The notes beneath the pieces are model-generated. The model searched no databases. It saw only the letters and a list, made by a program, of their open reading frames with translations, and was not told where the DNA came from. Below, in pieces: positions 56,775 to 64,000 of a DNA stretch of 64,000 nucleotides. Positions within the stretch are counted from its first letter, which is position 1, and every line of letters starts with the position of its first letter. This DNA is from Brevundimonas guildfordensis. GTDB lineage: Bacteria; Pseudomonadota; Alphaproteobacteria; Caulobacterales; Caulobacteraceae. The stretch is taken from contig NZ_JACSQU010000001.1 in the NCBI RefSeq assembly GCF_014836405.1, positions 310,001 to 374,000 on the forward strand, in the 5' to 3' direction. A program made the translations under genes and the position numbers.

Positions 56775-57257
56775 ATGATGATGAATCTCACGCGCCGTTT
56801 CGCCCTGGGGGCTGCGCTTTCGGCTGTCGTCCTGGCTTCGGCCTGCGCGCGCACCGGGCCGGTGGATGGCGCAGATCAGCCGCTTGAGGCCCTATCCATC
56901 ATCACGTCCACGGGCGAGCACAAGTTCATGGTCGAAATCGCCGACGATGACGCAGAACGCGCGCGCGGCCTGATGTTCCGGCCGCCGCTGGAAGACGACC
57001 GCGGCATGCTGTTCCAGTTTCCGGCGGCGTCCGAACAGAGCTTCTGGATGAAGAACACGCCTAGTTCTTTGGATATCCTCTACATCGACCCTCGCGGCCG
57101 CATTGTCTCCATCGCCAGCCATACGACGCCCAACTCAGAGACGCCGATCCCCTCGAACGGCGCAGCCAACGGGGTGCTGGAACTGCGTGCAGGGCGCGCC
57201 GCCGAGATCGGCGCCAAGCCGGGCGACACGGTGAAACACTCATTCTTTCGTCCTTGA
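56775..57257 (+). CDS. DUF192 family exported protein
   Basis: 160 residues. The signal segment RFALGAALSAVVLASACART has a lipobox-like cysteine. The DUF192 core follows: HKFMVEIADDDAERARGLMF, DRGMLFQFPAASEQSFWMKN, TPSSLDILYIDPRGRIVSIA and the end LELRAGRAAEIGAKPGDTV. The family has a compact barrel and unknown function. It is 18 bases after the cold-shock gene, an arrangement repeatedly seen in Caulobacterales. Three start codons in a row (56775, 56778, 56781) leave the exact start open. Confidence 0.88.
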   Translation: MMMNLTRRFALGAALSAVVLASACARTGPVDGADQPLEALSIITSTGEHKFMVEIADDDAERARGLMFRPPLEDDRGMLFQFPAASEQSFWMKNTPSSLDILYIDPRGRIVSIASHTTPNSETPIPSNGAANGVLELRAGRAAEIGAKPGDTVKHSFFRP

Positions 57258-57325
57258 CCGGCTAAGGCGCTGCTTAGGCCGTTGCGGCTCCGCCTCCGAC
57301 GTGCCATGAGAGCGCTCCGTCGGTC

Positions 57326-57667
<342 letters not shown>

Positions 57668-58180
57668 ATGGGCGCCAATCTTCTCGCAATGGTTTTCCTG
57701 GGCGCTACTCTCGGCGCTGGAGCGGCGTCATCCGAGGGGCTCAACGCCACTGTGGCCCTCGATGTGTCGGGTGACGACACGTATACGATCCCCCACGAAA
57801 TATTCATCGCAACGACGCCGGGGATTGTTCGCTCTCGCGGCGAACTCGAGCGTCGTGAGTGGATCGCCCTACGCACGTCGGAGCGAGGTGAGGATCGCAT
57901 CACCTCCTCCGATTGTCCGGCGTTGCGCGTGGCTGCACTGGCGTTTGGCGACCTCCCTCCGCTATCACCCTCCTCGGTGATGGCTTTCCTCATCGCCAGA
58001 GACGGGAGCCTCCCGATTCCGGGAATAATGCTGCATGGCTTCGCGGCGAAGATTCGTTGGACGGCGGTAGACGCCACTCGGGTGGAGACGGTGGGAGGTT
58101 ATTGGCATCGCCGTTGGGCGCACGAGACGATCTCGGCATTGCTTAAGTGCTGGGGACCTCTAATCCCAGAGCCAGCTTGA
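57668..58180 (+). CDS. Hypothetical exported protein
   Basis: 170 residues from ATG 57668; a TTG one codon upstream is possible. The N-terminal segment GANLLAMVFLGATLGAGAAS looks like a signal peptide. The rest has no recognised motif; cysteines occur in TSSDCPALRV and LLKCWGPL. Composition is lower in G+C than the neighbouring hfs genes. There is no strong ribosome-binding site, so it is a moderate-confidence gene. It lies between tRNA-Pro and the convergent hfsD. Confidence 0.5.
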   Translation: MGANLLAMVFLGATLGAGAASSEGLNATVALDVSGDDTYTIPHEIFIATTPGIVRSRGELERREWIALRTSERGEDRITSSDCPALRVAALAFGDLPPLSPSSVMAFLIARDGSLPIPGIMLHGFAAKIRWTAVDATRVETVGGYWHRRWAHETISALLKCWGPLIPEPA

Positions 58181-58268
58181 CGCCTACAAGGCCATAAACG
58201 CCGGAGATCTACCCCTCTGACGAGGTCCGATGGGGCGTGAGATGATCGCCGTATCGCCCTGACCCGCG

Positions 58269-58994
58269 TCAGGTTGAGGCGTAGCCGCCGTTGATGGCGT
58301 AGGAGAAGCCGATCGGCAGGGCTGCGCGGAACTGGGTGAAGAAAGCCGCCAGTTCGCCCAGTGTCGAGCGCGGAACGAAGATGATGTCGCCGCGACGTAA
58401 GGGCAGAATCTCGCCGCGCCGCGCGCGCAGGTCCAGCACCTTCAGCATACGCAGATCGCCCGGTCCGCGCCGGATCAGGGCGCAGTTGCGAGTGTTGGAC
58501 GTCGGCAGGGCGCCGCCTGCCATGATCAGGGCCTGATAGGCGTCGATCGGGCCGGGCATGTCGAATACGCCGGGATTGCGCACCTCGCCGTCGACCCAGA
58601 TCTTGAGCGGGCCGGCCTGGCGCAGCGTCACCTCGACCTCGGGGCGCAACAGGTGAGGGGCGTAGCCGGCCGAGATGTCGCCCTCGAGCTCGGACAGGCT
58701 GCGGTCGGCGGCCGTGACGTGGCCGACGAGAGGCAGGGAGACGCGTCCGTCGGGACCGATCTTCAATTGACGGGTCAGTTCGGTGGCGGTGGGTAAGGCG
58801 ACTTCGATCTCGTCGCCGGGATACAGGCGGTATTCCGGCTCGATATCGGTCCACGGCGCGAAAGGCAGGTCGCGCGGCAGGTCCGCAACCGTCTGCGGGC
58901 GCGGCAGGGCGGCCGATCCGCTGCGTCCGCTAGACGCGCAGCCGGTCAGGCCGGCGCCCAGCGCCAGAAGAAGCAGGCGGCGATCAACGTCCAT
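58269..58994 (-). CDS. hfsD: Holdfast-type polysaccharide export lipoprotein (Wza-like)
   Basis: Outer-membrane export component for the adhesive polysaccharide, 241 residues. The signal peptide LLLLALGAGLTGC ends in a lipobox. Poly_export domain: EYRLYPGDEIEVALPTATEL, KIGPDGRVSLPLVGHVTAAD, then a SLBB-like domain (GPLKIWVDGEVRNPGVFDMP, DAYQALIMAGGALPTSNTR) and RRGDIIFVPRSTLGEL. It is smaller than E. coli Wza, as HfsD-type proteins are. The divergent partner at 59122 is Wzz/HfsA-like, supporting the hfs assignment. The intergenic 127 bases hold both promoters but no clear hexamers. Confidence 0.85.
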   Translation of the reverse strand: MDVDRRLLLLALGAGLTGCASSGRSGSAALPRPQTVADLPRDLPFAPWTDIEPEYRLYPGDEIEVALPTATELTRQLKIGPDGRVSLPLVGHVTAADRSLSELEGDISAGYAPHLLRPEVEVTLRQAGPLKIWVDGEVRNPGVFDMPGPIDAYQALIMAGGALPTSNTRNCALIRRGPGDLRMLKVLDLRARRGEILPLRRGDIIFVPRSTLGELAAFFTQFRAALPIGFSYAINGGYAST

Positions 58995-59121
58995 GAGCGG
59001 CCGGGTCCGATCGGTTGGGAAAATGAAGTTGCGATCAAGCTGACGCCTTATGGGTAACGGCCGGTTAACGCCAACGCTTCAAGGTGTCCCGGTCTGACAC
59101 TGGTGGGATGATCCGGCCCGT

Positions 59122-60567
59122 ATGCGTTCGCACGTCACAGCAACTCGTCCCCGGTACGGCGTATTGGACGTCGTGGCCCTGCTGTTCCGCGAACTGCTGT
59201 TGATGGTCATCATCTTCGCAGTGATCTTCGGCATCGGCGCCGCCGTCGTGATGACGATGAAGAAGAGCTACACCGCCGGCGCCAGCCTGTTCGTCGGCGT
59301 CGGTCAGGAATATGTCTATCAGCCGCGCGTCGGCATGGGCGAACGGGCGATGCCGCCCTCGGCCGCCGAAGTGGCCCAGTCCGAGGCCGCCATCCTGAAC
59401 AGCCTTGAGGTCAAGCGCCGCGTGGTGCGCGCCCTGGGCGTCGAGAGCTTCCAGAGCCCCGATGCGCCTCCGCCCGCCGATCCGGCGCGCCGCGAGGCCT
59501 CGGCCGTACGGTCGGTCGCCGCCGGTCTGGGGGTCGAGGTGACGCCGCTGAGCCCCGTGATCGGTCTGAGCTACAAGAGCGATGATCCGGCCAAGTCGGC
59601 GCGGATCCTGAATACCGTCATCGACCAGTACCTGACCTATCGTCGGGAAGTCTTCCAGGATCGCGCGACGGCGGCGATCCGCACCCAGCGCCAGACGTTC
59701 GAGGACGAGCTGGGCGACGCCGACCGCGCCTATGAAGACTTCCTGCGCACCAACAACATCGGCGACTTCGCCACGGCCAAGGCGACGGTCGCCAACAGCT
59801 ATCAGTCGATCTTCGCCGAACGGATGGGCGTTCAGGCCCAGCTGCAACAGGCGTCGCAGCGGCTGGCTACCCTGGTCAGCCAGCTGTCGCGCACCCCGTC
59901 CGAGGTGGCGCTGTATAAAGATCTGAACGTCTCGGCCCAGGACCTCATCCTGCAACTGCGCACTGAGCGCGAAAGCCTGCTGGCCCGCTATCAAGCCGAC
60001 GCCCAGCCCGTGCGGGAGGTCGACGCCAAGATCGCTCAGCTGCAGGCCTATGTCGGCACCGGCACGGCGGTCGGCGCCAAAGAGGTCCGCACCGGACCGA
60101 ATCCGATCTGGGTCGAGCTGGAGACCACCCGCATCAACGCCCAGGCGGAGCGTGATGCGCTTGGCGCGCGACTGGCTGCGTTGGATCGGCAGTTGTCGGA
60201 CCTGAGCGCTCGTCAGGCGCGCCTGACCGAGCTGGAATCCCGCAACTCGACCCTGGCGGGCAACCGCGAGGTGCTAAGCGCATCGATCCGCGAGTTCCAA
60301 CAGCGCGAGACCCAGAGCCGCGCGGACAACGAACTGGTCAAGGCCGGCGCCGACAACGTGACCGTGATCGAGCGCGCCCAGCCGCCTTCGAAAGGCAAGA
60401 GCCTGAAGGCGCCGCTGATGATCGCCGTCTTCCTGTTCGCCGGCTTCACCGCCCTGTGCGTCGGCCTGCTGCGGGTGCTGCTGCGCCCGGGCTTCGCCAT
60501 GCCGGCGACGCTGAGCCGCACCCTCAATGCTCCGGTGCTGGCCGTGGCGCCCGCCAAGAGCGCCTGA
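59122..60567 (+). CDS. hfsA: Polysaccharide co-polymerase / GumC-like inner-membrane protein
   Basis: Predicted periplasm-spanning co-polymerase controlling polysaccharide length and export, 481 residues. One membrane helix near each end (LLMVIIFAVIFGIGAAVVMT and LMIAVFLFAGFTALCVGLLR) flanks a Wzz domain (about 30-190) and a long coiled-coil (about 190-410: TQRQTFEDELGDADRAYEDF, AERDALGARLAALDRQLSDL). The P-rich segment before the second helix (IERAQPPSKGKSLKAP) is the usual GumC/Wzz junction. There is no kinase domain on this chain; it is encoded next by hfsB. Confidence 0.86.
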   Translation: MRSHVTATRPRYGVLDVVALLFRELLLMVIIFAVIFGIGAAVVMTMKKSYTAGASLFVGVGQEYVYQPRVGMGERAMPPSAAEVAQSEAAILNSLEVKRRVVRALGVESFQSPDAPPPADPARREASAVRSVAAGLGVEVTPLSPVIGLSYKSDDPAKSARILNTVIDQYLTYRREVFQDRATAAIRTQRQTFEDELGDADRAYEDFLRTNNIGDFATAKATVANSYQSIFAERMGVQAQLQQASQRLATLVSQLSRTPSEVALYKDLNVSAQDLILQLRTERESLLARYQADAQPVREVDAKIAQLQAYVGTGTAVGAKEVRTGPNPIWVELETTRINAQAERDALGARLAALDRQLSDLSARQARLTELESRNSTLAGNREVLSASIREFQQRETQSRADNELVKAGADNVTVIERAQPPSKGKSLKAPLMIAVFLFAGFTALCVGLLRVLLRPGFAMPATLSRTLNAPVLAVAPAKSA

Positions 60568-60652
60568 GCGCGGCGTGCAGCCGATGCTCGGCAGGAGCGG
60601 ACGGCAGGCCCGTGCTAGGCTGCAACAAATGGCGCGCGCGTAAACGATTCGC

Positions 60653-61354
60653 ATGGTCGATCTGACGACAGAAATGGCTGGCCTGTGGGCCGCGCTGGGG
60701 CCAGCCCCGGCGCATCGCGGCCGCGTGATCCTGTTCGCCGCGGCGACCTCAGGCGAGGGCGTCTCGACAGTAGCGCGCGAGTTCGCGCGCATGGCGGCGG
60801 TCCGCGGACGCCGTCCGGTGTGGCTGATCGACGGCGATCTGTCGCAGCAGGGCCAGATGGAGCAGATCGCCGCCCAGCCGGATCGGTTCGGGCGGCTCGG
60901 GCCGTCCGTGCAGGCGTCGCCCGATGGCTCGGCCTTCTATGCCGTGACGCCGCCCTTGCGCGGCCGCGACGGCAGGCCGGCCGCGCCTGGGCGAATCTTG
61001 ACAGCCAAGGCCTGTCTGGGTGGGCGGCTGTATGTCACCCGCTTCCATATGGAGCTGTTGCGCGCAGGCCAGCGGGTCGAAGCGATCGATGATCCGCGCT
61101 ATTGGACCCGACTGCGGGCGCACGCCGACACTGTGGTGATCGACGCCCCGGCGGCGGACCGCAGCGACATGGCCCTGACGCTGGCTCCCCTGGCGGACTC
61201 CACGGTGATGGTGGTGGCGGCGGACAGCACTGGCGCGGCCGCTCCCGCCGCCTTGCGTGAAGAGATCGACGCCGCCGGCGGCCGTGTGGCGGGTCTGGTG
61301 ATGAACCGCTCGACCTGGAGCCCGCCCAAGCTGCTGAAGCGGTTTTTCAGCTAG
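60653..61354 (+). CDS. hfsB: BY-kinase-like protein with degenerate Walker A (HfsB-type)
   Basis: Cytoplasmic partner of HfsA, 233 residues, P-loop fold of the CpsD/CapB family. Walker A reads AATSGEGVSTVAREFA: valine (GTC) stands where the family has lysine in GEGKST. Walker A' VWLIDGDLSQQ and Walker B VVIDAPA are kept. The C-terminus (LMNRS-like VMNRSTWSPPKLLKRFFS) has no tyrosine cluster. A catalytic tyrosine kinase is therefore doubtful and a structural or nucleotide-sensing role is more likely. It converges on hfsG with eight bases of overlap. Confidence 0.82.
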   Translation: MVDLTTEMAGLWAALGPAPAHRGRVILFAAATSGEGVSTVAREFARMAAVRGRRPVWLIDGDLSQQGQMEQIAAQPDRFGRLGPSVQASPDGSAFYAVTPPLRGRDGRPAAPGRILTAKACLGGRLYVTRFHMELLRAGQRVEAIDDPRYWTRLRAHADTVVIDAPAADRSDMALTLAPLADSTVMVVAADSTGAAAPAALREEIDAAGGRVAGLVMNRSTWSPPKLLKRFFS

Positions 61355-62300
61355 ACGCGCGCTGGCGGTTCAGGCGGTCCAGTTCGCTCTGGCCGTAAAA
61401 GCGCGGCTCGAAGCCCTTCATCCACATGAGCTTGCCCAGACCGCGCGCGGCGCGGTCGGACATCTGCGCGCGGCTGGCGCGCCCCATAATGGTCATGACG
61501 AGGGTCGCTCCGCCCCAGACCAGAGTCTGGACGGCGCCGATGGCCATCCAGCGGCCGACGGCCAACCAGTCGCGCGCCTCGGCGGCCGTCTGGCTGGGGC
61601 CCTGGCCATAGGCGAAGGCGCGGGTCAGGGCGTAGCGCAGGGTGGCCCGATGCGGGGGAGCGAACTCGTCCACCCAGGCCTCGGCCGCCCAGCCGAACCG
61701 GCCGCCGCGCGCCTTCAAGGCGGCGAACAGGACATCGTCCTCGCCGCCGATCTGATCCGATCCGACGTGGAAGGGGGTCTGGCCGGGCAGGGCCGTGGCA
61801 CGCACCAGAAGCGAATTGCCGCAGCCGTAGGGCTCGTCGATCAGTTGGTCGCCTTCAGGCCCTTCGCGGCCGAAGAAGCGTTCCAGATAGGCCGTCGCCC
61901 AGCCGGTATCGTCGGGCACACGACCCTGGATCGGGCCGAACACGGCGTCAGCGCCGGTCGCCTCGTGACCGCGCAGCAGGGCGGCGAGCCAGCCGGGGCT
62001 GGCGACCTCGTCATCGTCCAGAAAGGCGATCAGCGGCGCCTGGGTGGCGGAAAGGCCTGTGTTGCGCGCGGTGGCTACGCCAGGGCGCGGCGCATGGGTC
62101 CAGATCAAGGGGACCGGCGATTCAGCCTTCAACGCCTCGACTGTCGCGCGGGCGCTGGCCTCGGGGTCGTTGTCGGCGACGACGATTTCGCGCAGGCGGC
62201 TGTCGACGTGCTGCTGAGCGAAGATCGAGCGCAGGGCGCGGGTCAGTTCGTCCGGGCGACGCAGGGTCGGAATGACGACGGCGACGTCAGGGCTGCTCAT
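61347..62300 (-). CDS. hfsG: Family 2 glycosyltransferase (HfsG-like)
   Basis: Cytoplasmic or membrane-associated sugar transferase for holdfast repeat-unit assembly, 317 residues. GT-A motifs: AVVIPTLRRPDELTRALRSI, IVVADNDPEAS, GVATARNTGL, IAFLDDDEVASPGWLAALL with the DxD-type metal site, GEDDVLFAALKARG. Hydrophobic segment near 250-270 (MAIGAVQTLVWGGATLVMTI) suggests membrane association. ATG overlaps the stop of the second glycosyltransferase (ATGA). The symbol follows hfs context and family. Confidence 0.78.
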   Translation of the reverse strand: MSSPDVAVVIPTLRRPDELTRALRSIFAQQHVDSRLREIVVADNDPEASARATVEALKAESPVPLIWTHAPRPGVATARNTGLSATQAPLIAFLDDDEVASPGWLAALLRGHEATGADAVFGPIQGRVPDDTGWATAYLERFFGREGPEGDQLIDEPYGCGNSLLVRATALPGQTPFHVGSDQIGGEDDVLFAALKARGGRFGWAAEAWVDEFAPPHRATLRYALTRAFAYGQGPSQTAAEARDWLAVGRWMAIGAVQTLVWGGATLVMTIMGRASRAQMSDRAARGLGKLMWMKGFEPRFYGQSELDRLNRQRASS

Positions 62301-63229
62301 ATCGCCTCGGCATACAGGGCGGCGCGATACAGCCGCAGGCTGAGGCCGCGAACAGCGGGGGGCAGCAGGCCGATGCGGGCCGCGTGTTTGAACAGAGGCC
62401 GGATCAAGCGCAGGCCGGGCATGGCTTTCAGCTTTTTCGCCACGCGATAGCTTGGATAGGCTGCGACGAAGTCAGGATGCCGGGCGGCCACGCGGGCGAA
62501 GTTGGGCGCCGATTGTTCATATTTGGCGGCCAGAGCCTCGACCGTGTCCAGACCCATGTGGGTGGCCGGATTATCGATGTGCGTGACCGTGAACCGGCGC
62601 GAGACGCGCATGGCCCATTCGACATCCTCCCAGCCCCAGCCGCTGAAACCGGCGTCGAAGCTCTCGGTGTCGAAGACGTCCCGGCGCACCAGAAGGTTGG
62701 AGGTGAAGACGTATTTTTCAGGCTGCAGCGCCCTCTGACCGGCGGGGATGCAGTCGGAGCGAGCGGCCATCTGGCGGTGGACGGCGAAGCGCGCGTCGGT
62801 CGGCGCCTGAAGCAGGGAGAACCCGCCGAACGCCACGGCCGGGTCCTCCTTCATCGCCAGATCGACCCAGTCGCTGAGGAAGCGCGGATGGTCGGGGCGC
62901 ATGTCGCTGTCCAGGAACAGCAGGAAGCGGCCGCGCGCGGCCTTGGCCAGGCGGTTGCGGCCTTTTGAGCGCCCCTCGTTGGCATCCAGGGTGATCAGCC
63001 GGGCAGGCAGGGACAGGGCATCGATCAGGGCGGTCAGGCGCGCGGTCAGGGTCGGGTCGGTCGTGCCATCGTCAAGAATGATCAACTCGGCGCGGCCATC
63101 GACGGTATGGGCCTCGCGGTCCAGCATCCGCAGCAGCTCCGACGGATCGTCGCGCAGGAAGGGCATCAGCACCGACAGGATGGGTGTCGCCGCCGCCCAT
63201 GCCGTGTTGTCATGGACCGAGACGCTCAT
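62297..63229 (-). CDS. Second family 2 glycosyltransferase of the hfs cluster
   Basis: 310 residues from ATG 63229 (MSVSVHDNTAWAAATPILSV), chosen because it overlaps the flippase stop (ATGA); the longer frame upstream is a shadow of the flippase. GT-A fold: LSVLMPFLRDDPSELLRMLD, LIILDDGTTDPTLTARLTAL, GRSKGRNRLAKAARGRFLLF, LDSDMRPDHPRFL with the DxD, and GFSGWGWEDVEWAMRVSRRF, typical of chondroitin-type galactosyl/N-acetylgalactosaminyl-like transferases. It lies between flippase and hfsG in one unit. Exact sugar unknown. Confidence 0.8.
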   Translation of the reverse strand: MSVSVHDNTAWAAATPILSVLMPFLRDDPSELLRMLDREAHTVDGRAELIILDDGTTDPTLTARLTALIDALSLPARLITLDANEGRSKGRNRLAKAARGRFLLFLDSDMRPDHPRFLSDWVDLAMKEDPAVAFGGFSLLQAPTDARFAVHRQMAARSDCIPAGQRALQPEKYVFTSNLLVRRDVFDTESFDAGFSGWGWEDVEWAMRVSRRFTVTHIDNPATHMGLDTVEALAAKYEQSAPNFARVAARHPDFVAAYPSYRVAKKLKAMPGLRLIRPLFKHAARIGLLPPAVRGLSLRLYRAALYAEAI

Positions 63230-64000
63230 GCCGCCGCCCTTCGAGCCTGCAGGAAGCCGCGCAGGCGACGCAGCAGGTCGCGCACGCCCGCGGCGTTCAG
63301 GGCGTAGGCGACGACGCCGTACACGGCTACGCCTACGGCAGCGTCCATCATCAGCTCGGCGAAGCCTCCGACCGGCGGCAGCAACAGCACGGCTGCGGCC
63401 ATGACGGCGGCAGCCAGACCGCAGCGCGCCAGCGCGTTCCACGGCACGGGCAGCGGCAGGATGCGGCGGCCGATGGTCATGGAGGCGCTCAGGCCCAGTG
63501 CAAAGCTGATCGCCGTCGCCCAGGCCGCGCCCATGACGCCGAAACGCGGGATCAGCAGGATGTTCAGGACGATGTTGCTGCCCGCGGGAATGCTCATGGC
63601 CAGCAACAGCCAGCCGGTGCGGCGGCCCAGGGTGAAGGCCTGTCCGAAATAATAGGTGGTCATGCCCGACAGGAAGGCGCCCAGCGCCACCCACGGCGTG
63701 ACGGAGGCGGCGACCGTGCGCAGGTCTTCGCCGATCATGAACTCAGCCAGCGGCCGCGCGACCAGGGCCACGCCCACGGCGGCGGGCAGGCCGATCAACA
63801 CCAGGGTCGAGGCCTGTTCGCGCGCGGCGGCCTGAAGATCTTCGCGCCCGCCGCGCTCCAGCGCCATGACGAGGGCGGGAGCGCCCGCGGCGCCCAGCCA
63901 GACGAACATGACGTCCAGCGTCCGATTGGCGATGCTGTAGGCGGCGTGATAGGCGCCGACCGCCGCCTCGTTCATGAACAGGGCCAGCAGGAAGCGGTCC
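63226..64000 (-). CDS. hfsF: Polysaccharide flippase, C-terminal part (5' end outside window)
   Basis: Wzx/MurJ-like lipid-linked oligosaccharide flippase. The frame is open to the window edge (DRFLLALFMNEAAVGAYHAA is the left-most readable segment), so the N-terminal part is missing. About 258 residues are visible, with about eight membrane helices (PWVALGAFLSGMTTYYFGQA, WATAISFALGLSASMTIGRR, LAAAVMAAAVLLLPPVGGFA). The motif YFGQAFTLGRRTGWLLLAMS with NIVLNILLIPRFGVMGAAWA matches the polysaccharide-synthesis flippase family. It is first of the three-gene unit flippase, transferase, hfsG. Confidence 0.85.
   Translation of the reverse strand, partial: DRFLLALFMNEAAVGAYHAAYSIANRTLDVMFVWLGAAGAPALVMALERGGREDLQAAAREQASTLVLIGLPAAVGVALVARPLAEFMIGEDLRTVAASVTPWVALGAFLSGMTTYYFGQAFTLGRRTGWLLLAMSIPAGSNIVLNILLIPRFGVMGAAWATAISFALGLSASMTIGRRILPLPVPWNALARCGLAAAVMAAAVLLLPPVGGFAELMMDAAVGVAVYGVVAYALNAAGVRDLLRRLRGFLQARRAAA

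Overview
The window is a gene-dense, high-G+C chromosomal segment of an alphaproteobacterium of the order Caulobacterales, most like Brevundimonas. The main clues are a holdfast-type polysaccharide locus (hfsD, hfsA, hfsB, hfsG, a second glycosyltransferase and a flippase), a circularly permuted two-piece tmRNA whose tag begins ANDNF, an alpha-type SspB adaptor, a two-domain cold-shock protein, a split cobalamin-dependent methionine synthase and a class I PHA synthase. No prophage, plasmid backbone, CRISPR array or complete insertion sequence is visible. Species is inferred, not shown.

Layout. 1-6721: a tightly overlapping plus-strand fatty-acid degradation operon (fadE 3' part, long FabG-type reductase, MaoC dehydratase, FadI-type thiolase, FadD). 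6728-9353: a minus-strand pair of a bile-acid/sodium symporter-family carrier and an FAD dehydrogenase behind a perfect palindrome. 9621-14533: an archaic-type chaperone-usher pilus operon (subunit, terminator, chaperone, usher, tip-like protein), then a LuxR-type regulator. 15512-20087: pcrA/uvrD and parE. 20198-28714: many small genes, among them the linked set SIMPL, RHH, YbaY, DUF4169, fumC and sspB on the minus strand, followed by ssrA, with RusA-like and hypothetical genes interposed. 28775-33652: miaA, mrp, ybjQ, then folA, aqpZ, a MazG-like gene and thyA. 33772-36103: two CsgG/SH3 paralogues, one broken by an in-frame amber codon. 36796-37163: tRNA-Pro(CGG) and tRNA-Gln(TTG).

39015-44894: the methionine-cycle operon (ArsR-methyltransferase regulator, metF, metH N-part, metH C-part) with a palindromic operator/promoter at its head and a REPIN-like element between the metH parts. 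44995-49724: D-2-hydroxyacid dehydrogenase, ettA, a 2OG-Fe(II) oxygenase, then rplM-rpsI. 49766-55586: argC, a small membrane protein, phaC, a lipoprotein and recJ. 55655-57402: two tRNA-Glu genes with their own promoters, a double cold-shock protein, a DUF192 protein and tRNA-Pro(TGG). 58269-64000: holdfast polysaccharide genes, running off the right end inside the flippase.

How the genes fit together. The fad operon plus PHA synthase point to fatty-acid turnover and carbon storage. The pilus and holdfast genes point to surface attachment. The regulator-metF-metH operon forms one regulated methionine-synthesis unit. SspB sits about 0.1 kb from the gene for the tag it is expected to deliver to ClpXP. 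Strongest points for a second look are the amber-interrupted CsgG paralogue, the sspB-ssrA neighbourhood, the probably leaderless methionine regulator, the terminator inside the pilus operon, the missing Walker lysine in HfsB, the missing CxxC in Mrp and the REPIN between the metH halves. No wholly undescribed multi-gene system was identified with confidence.
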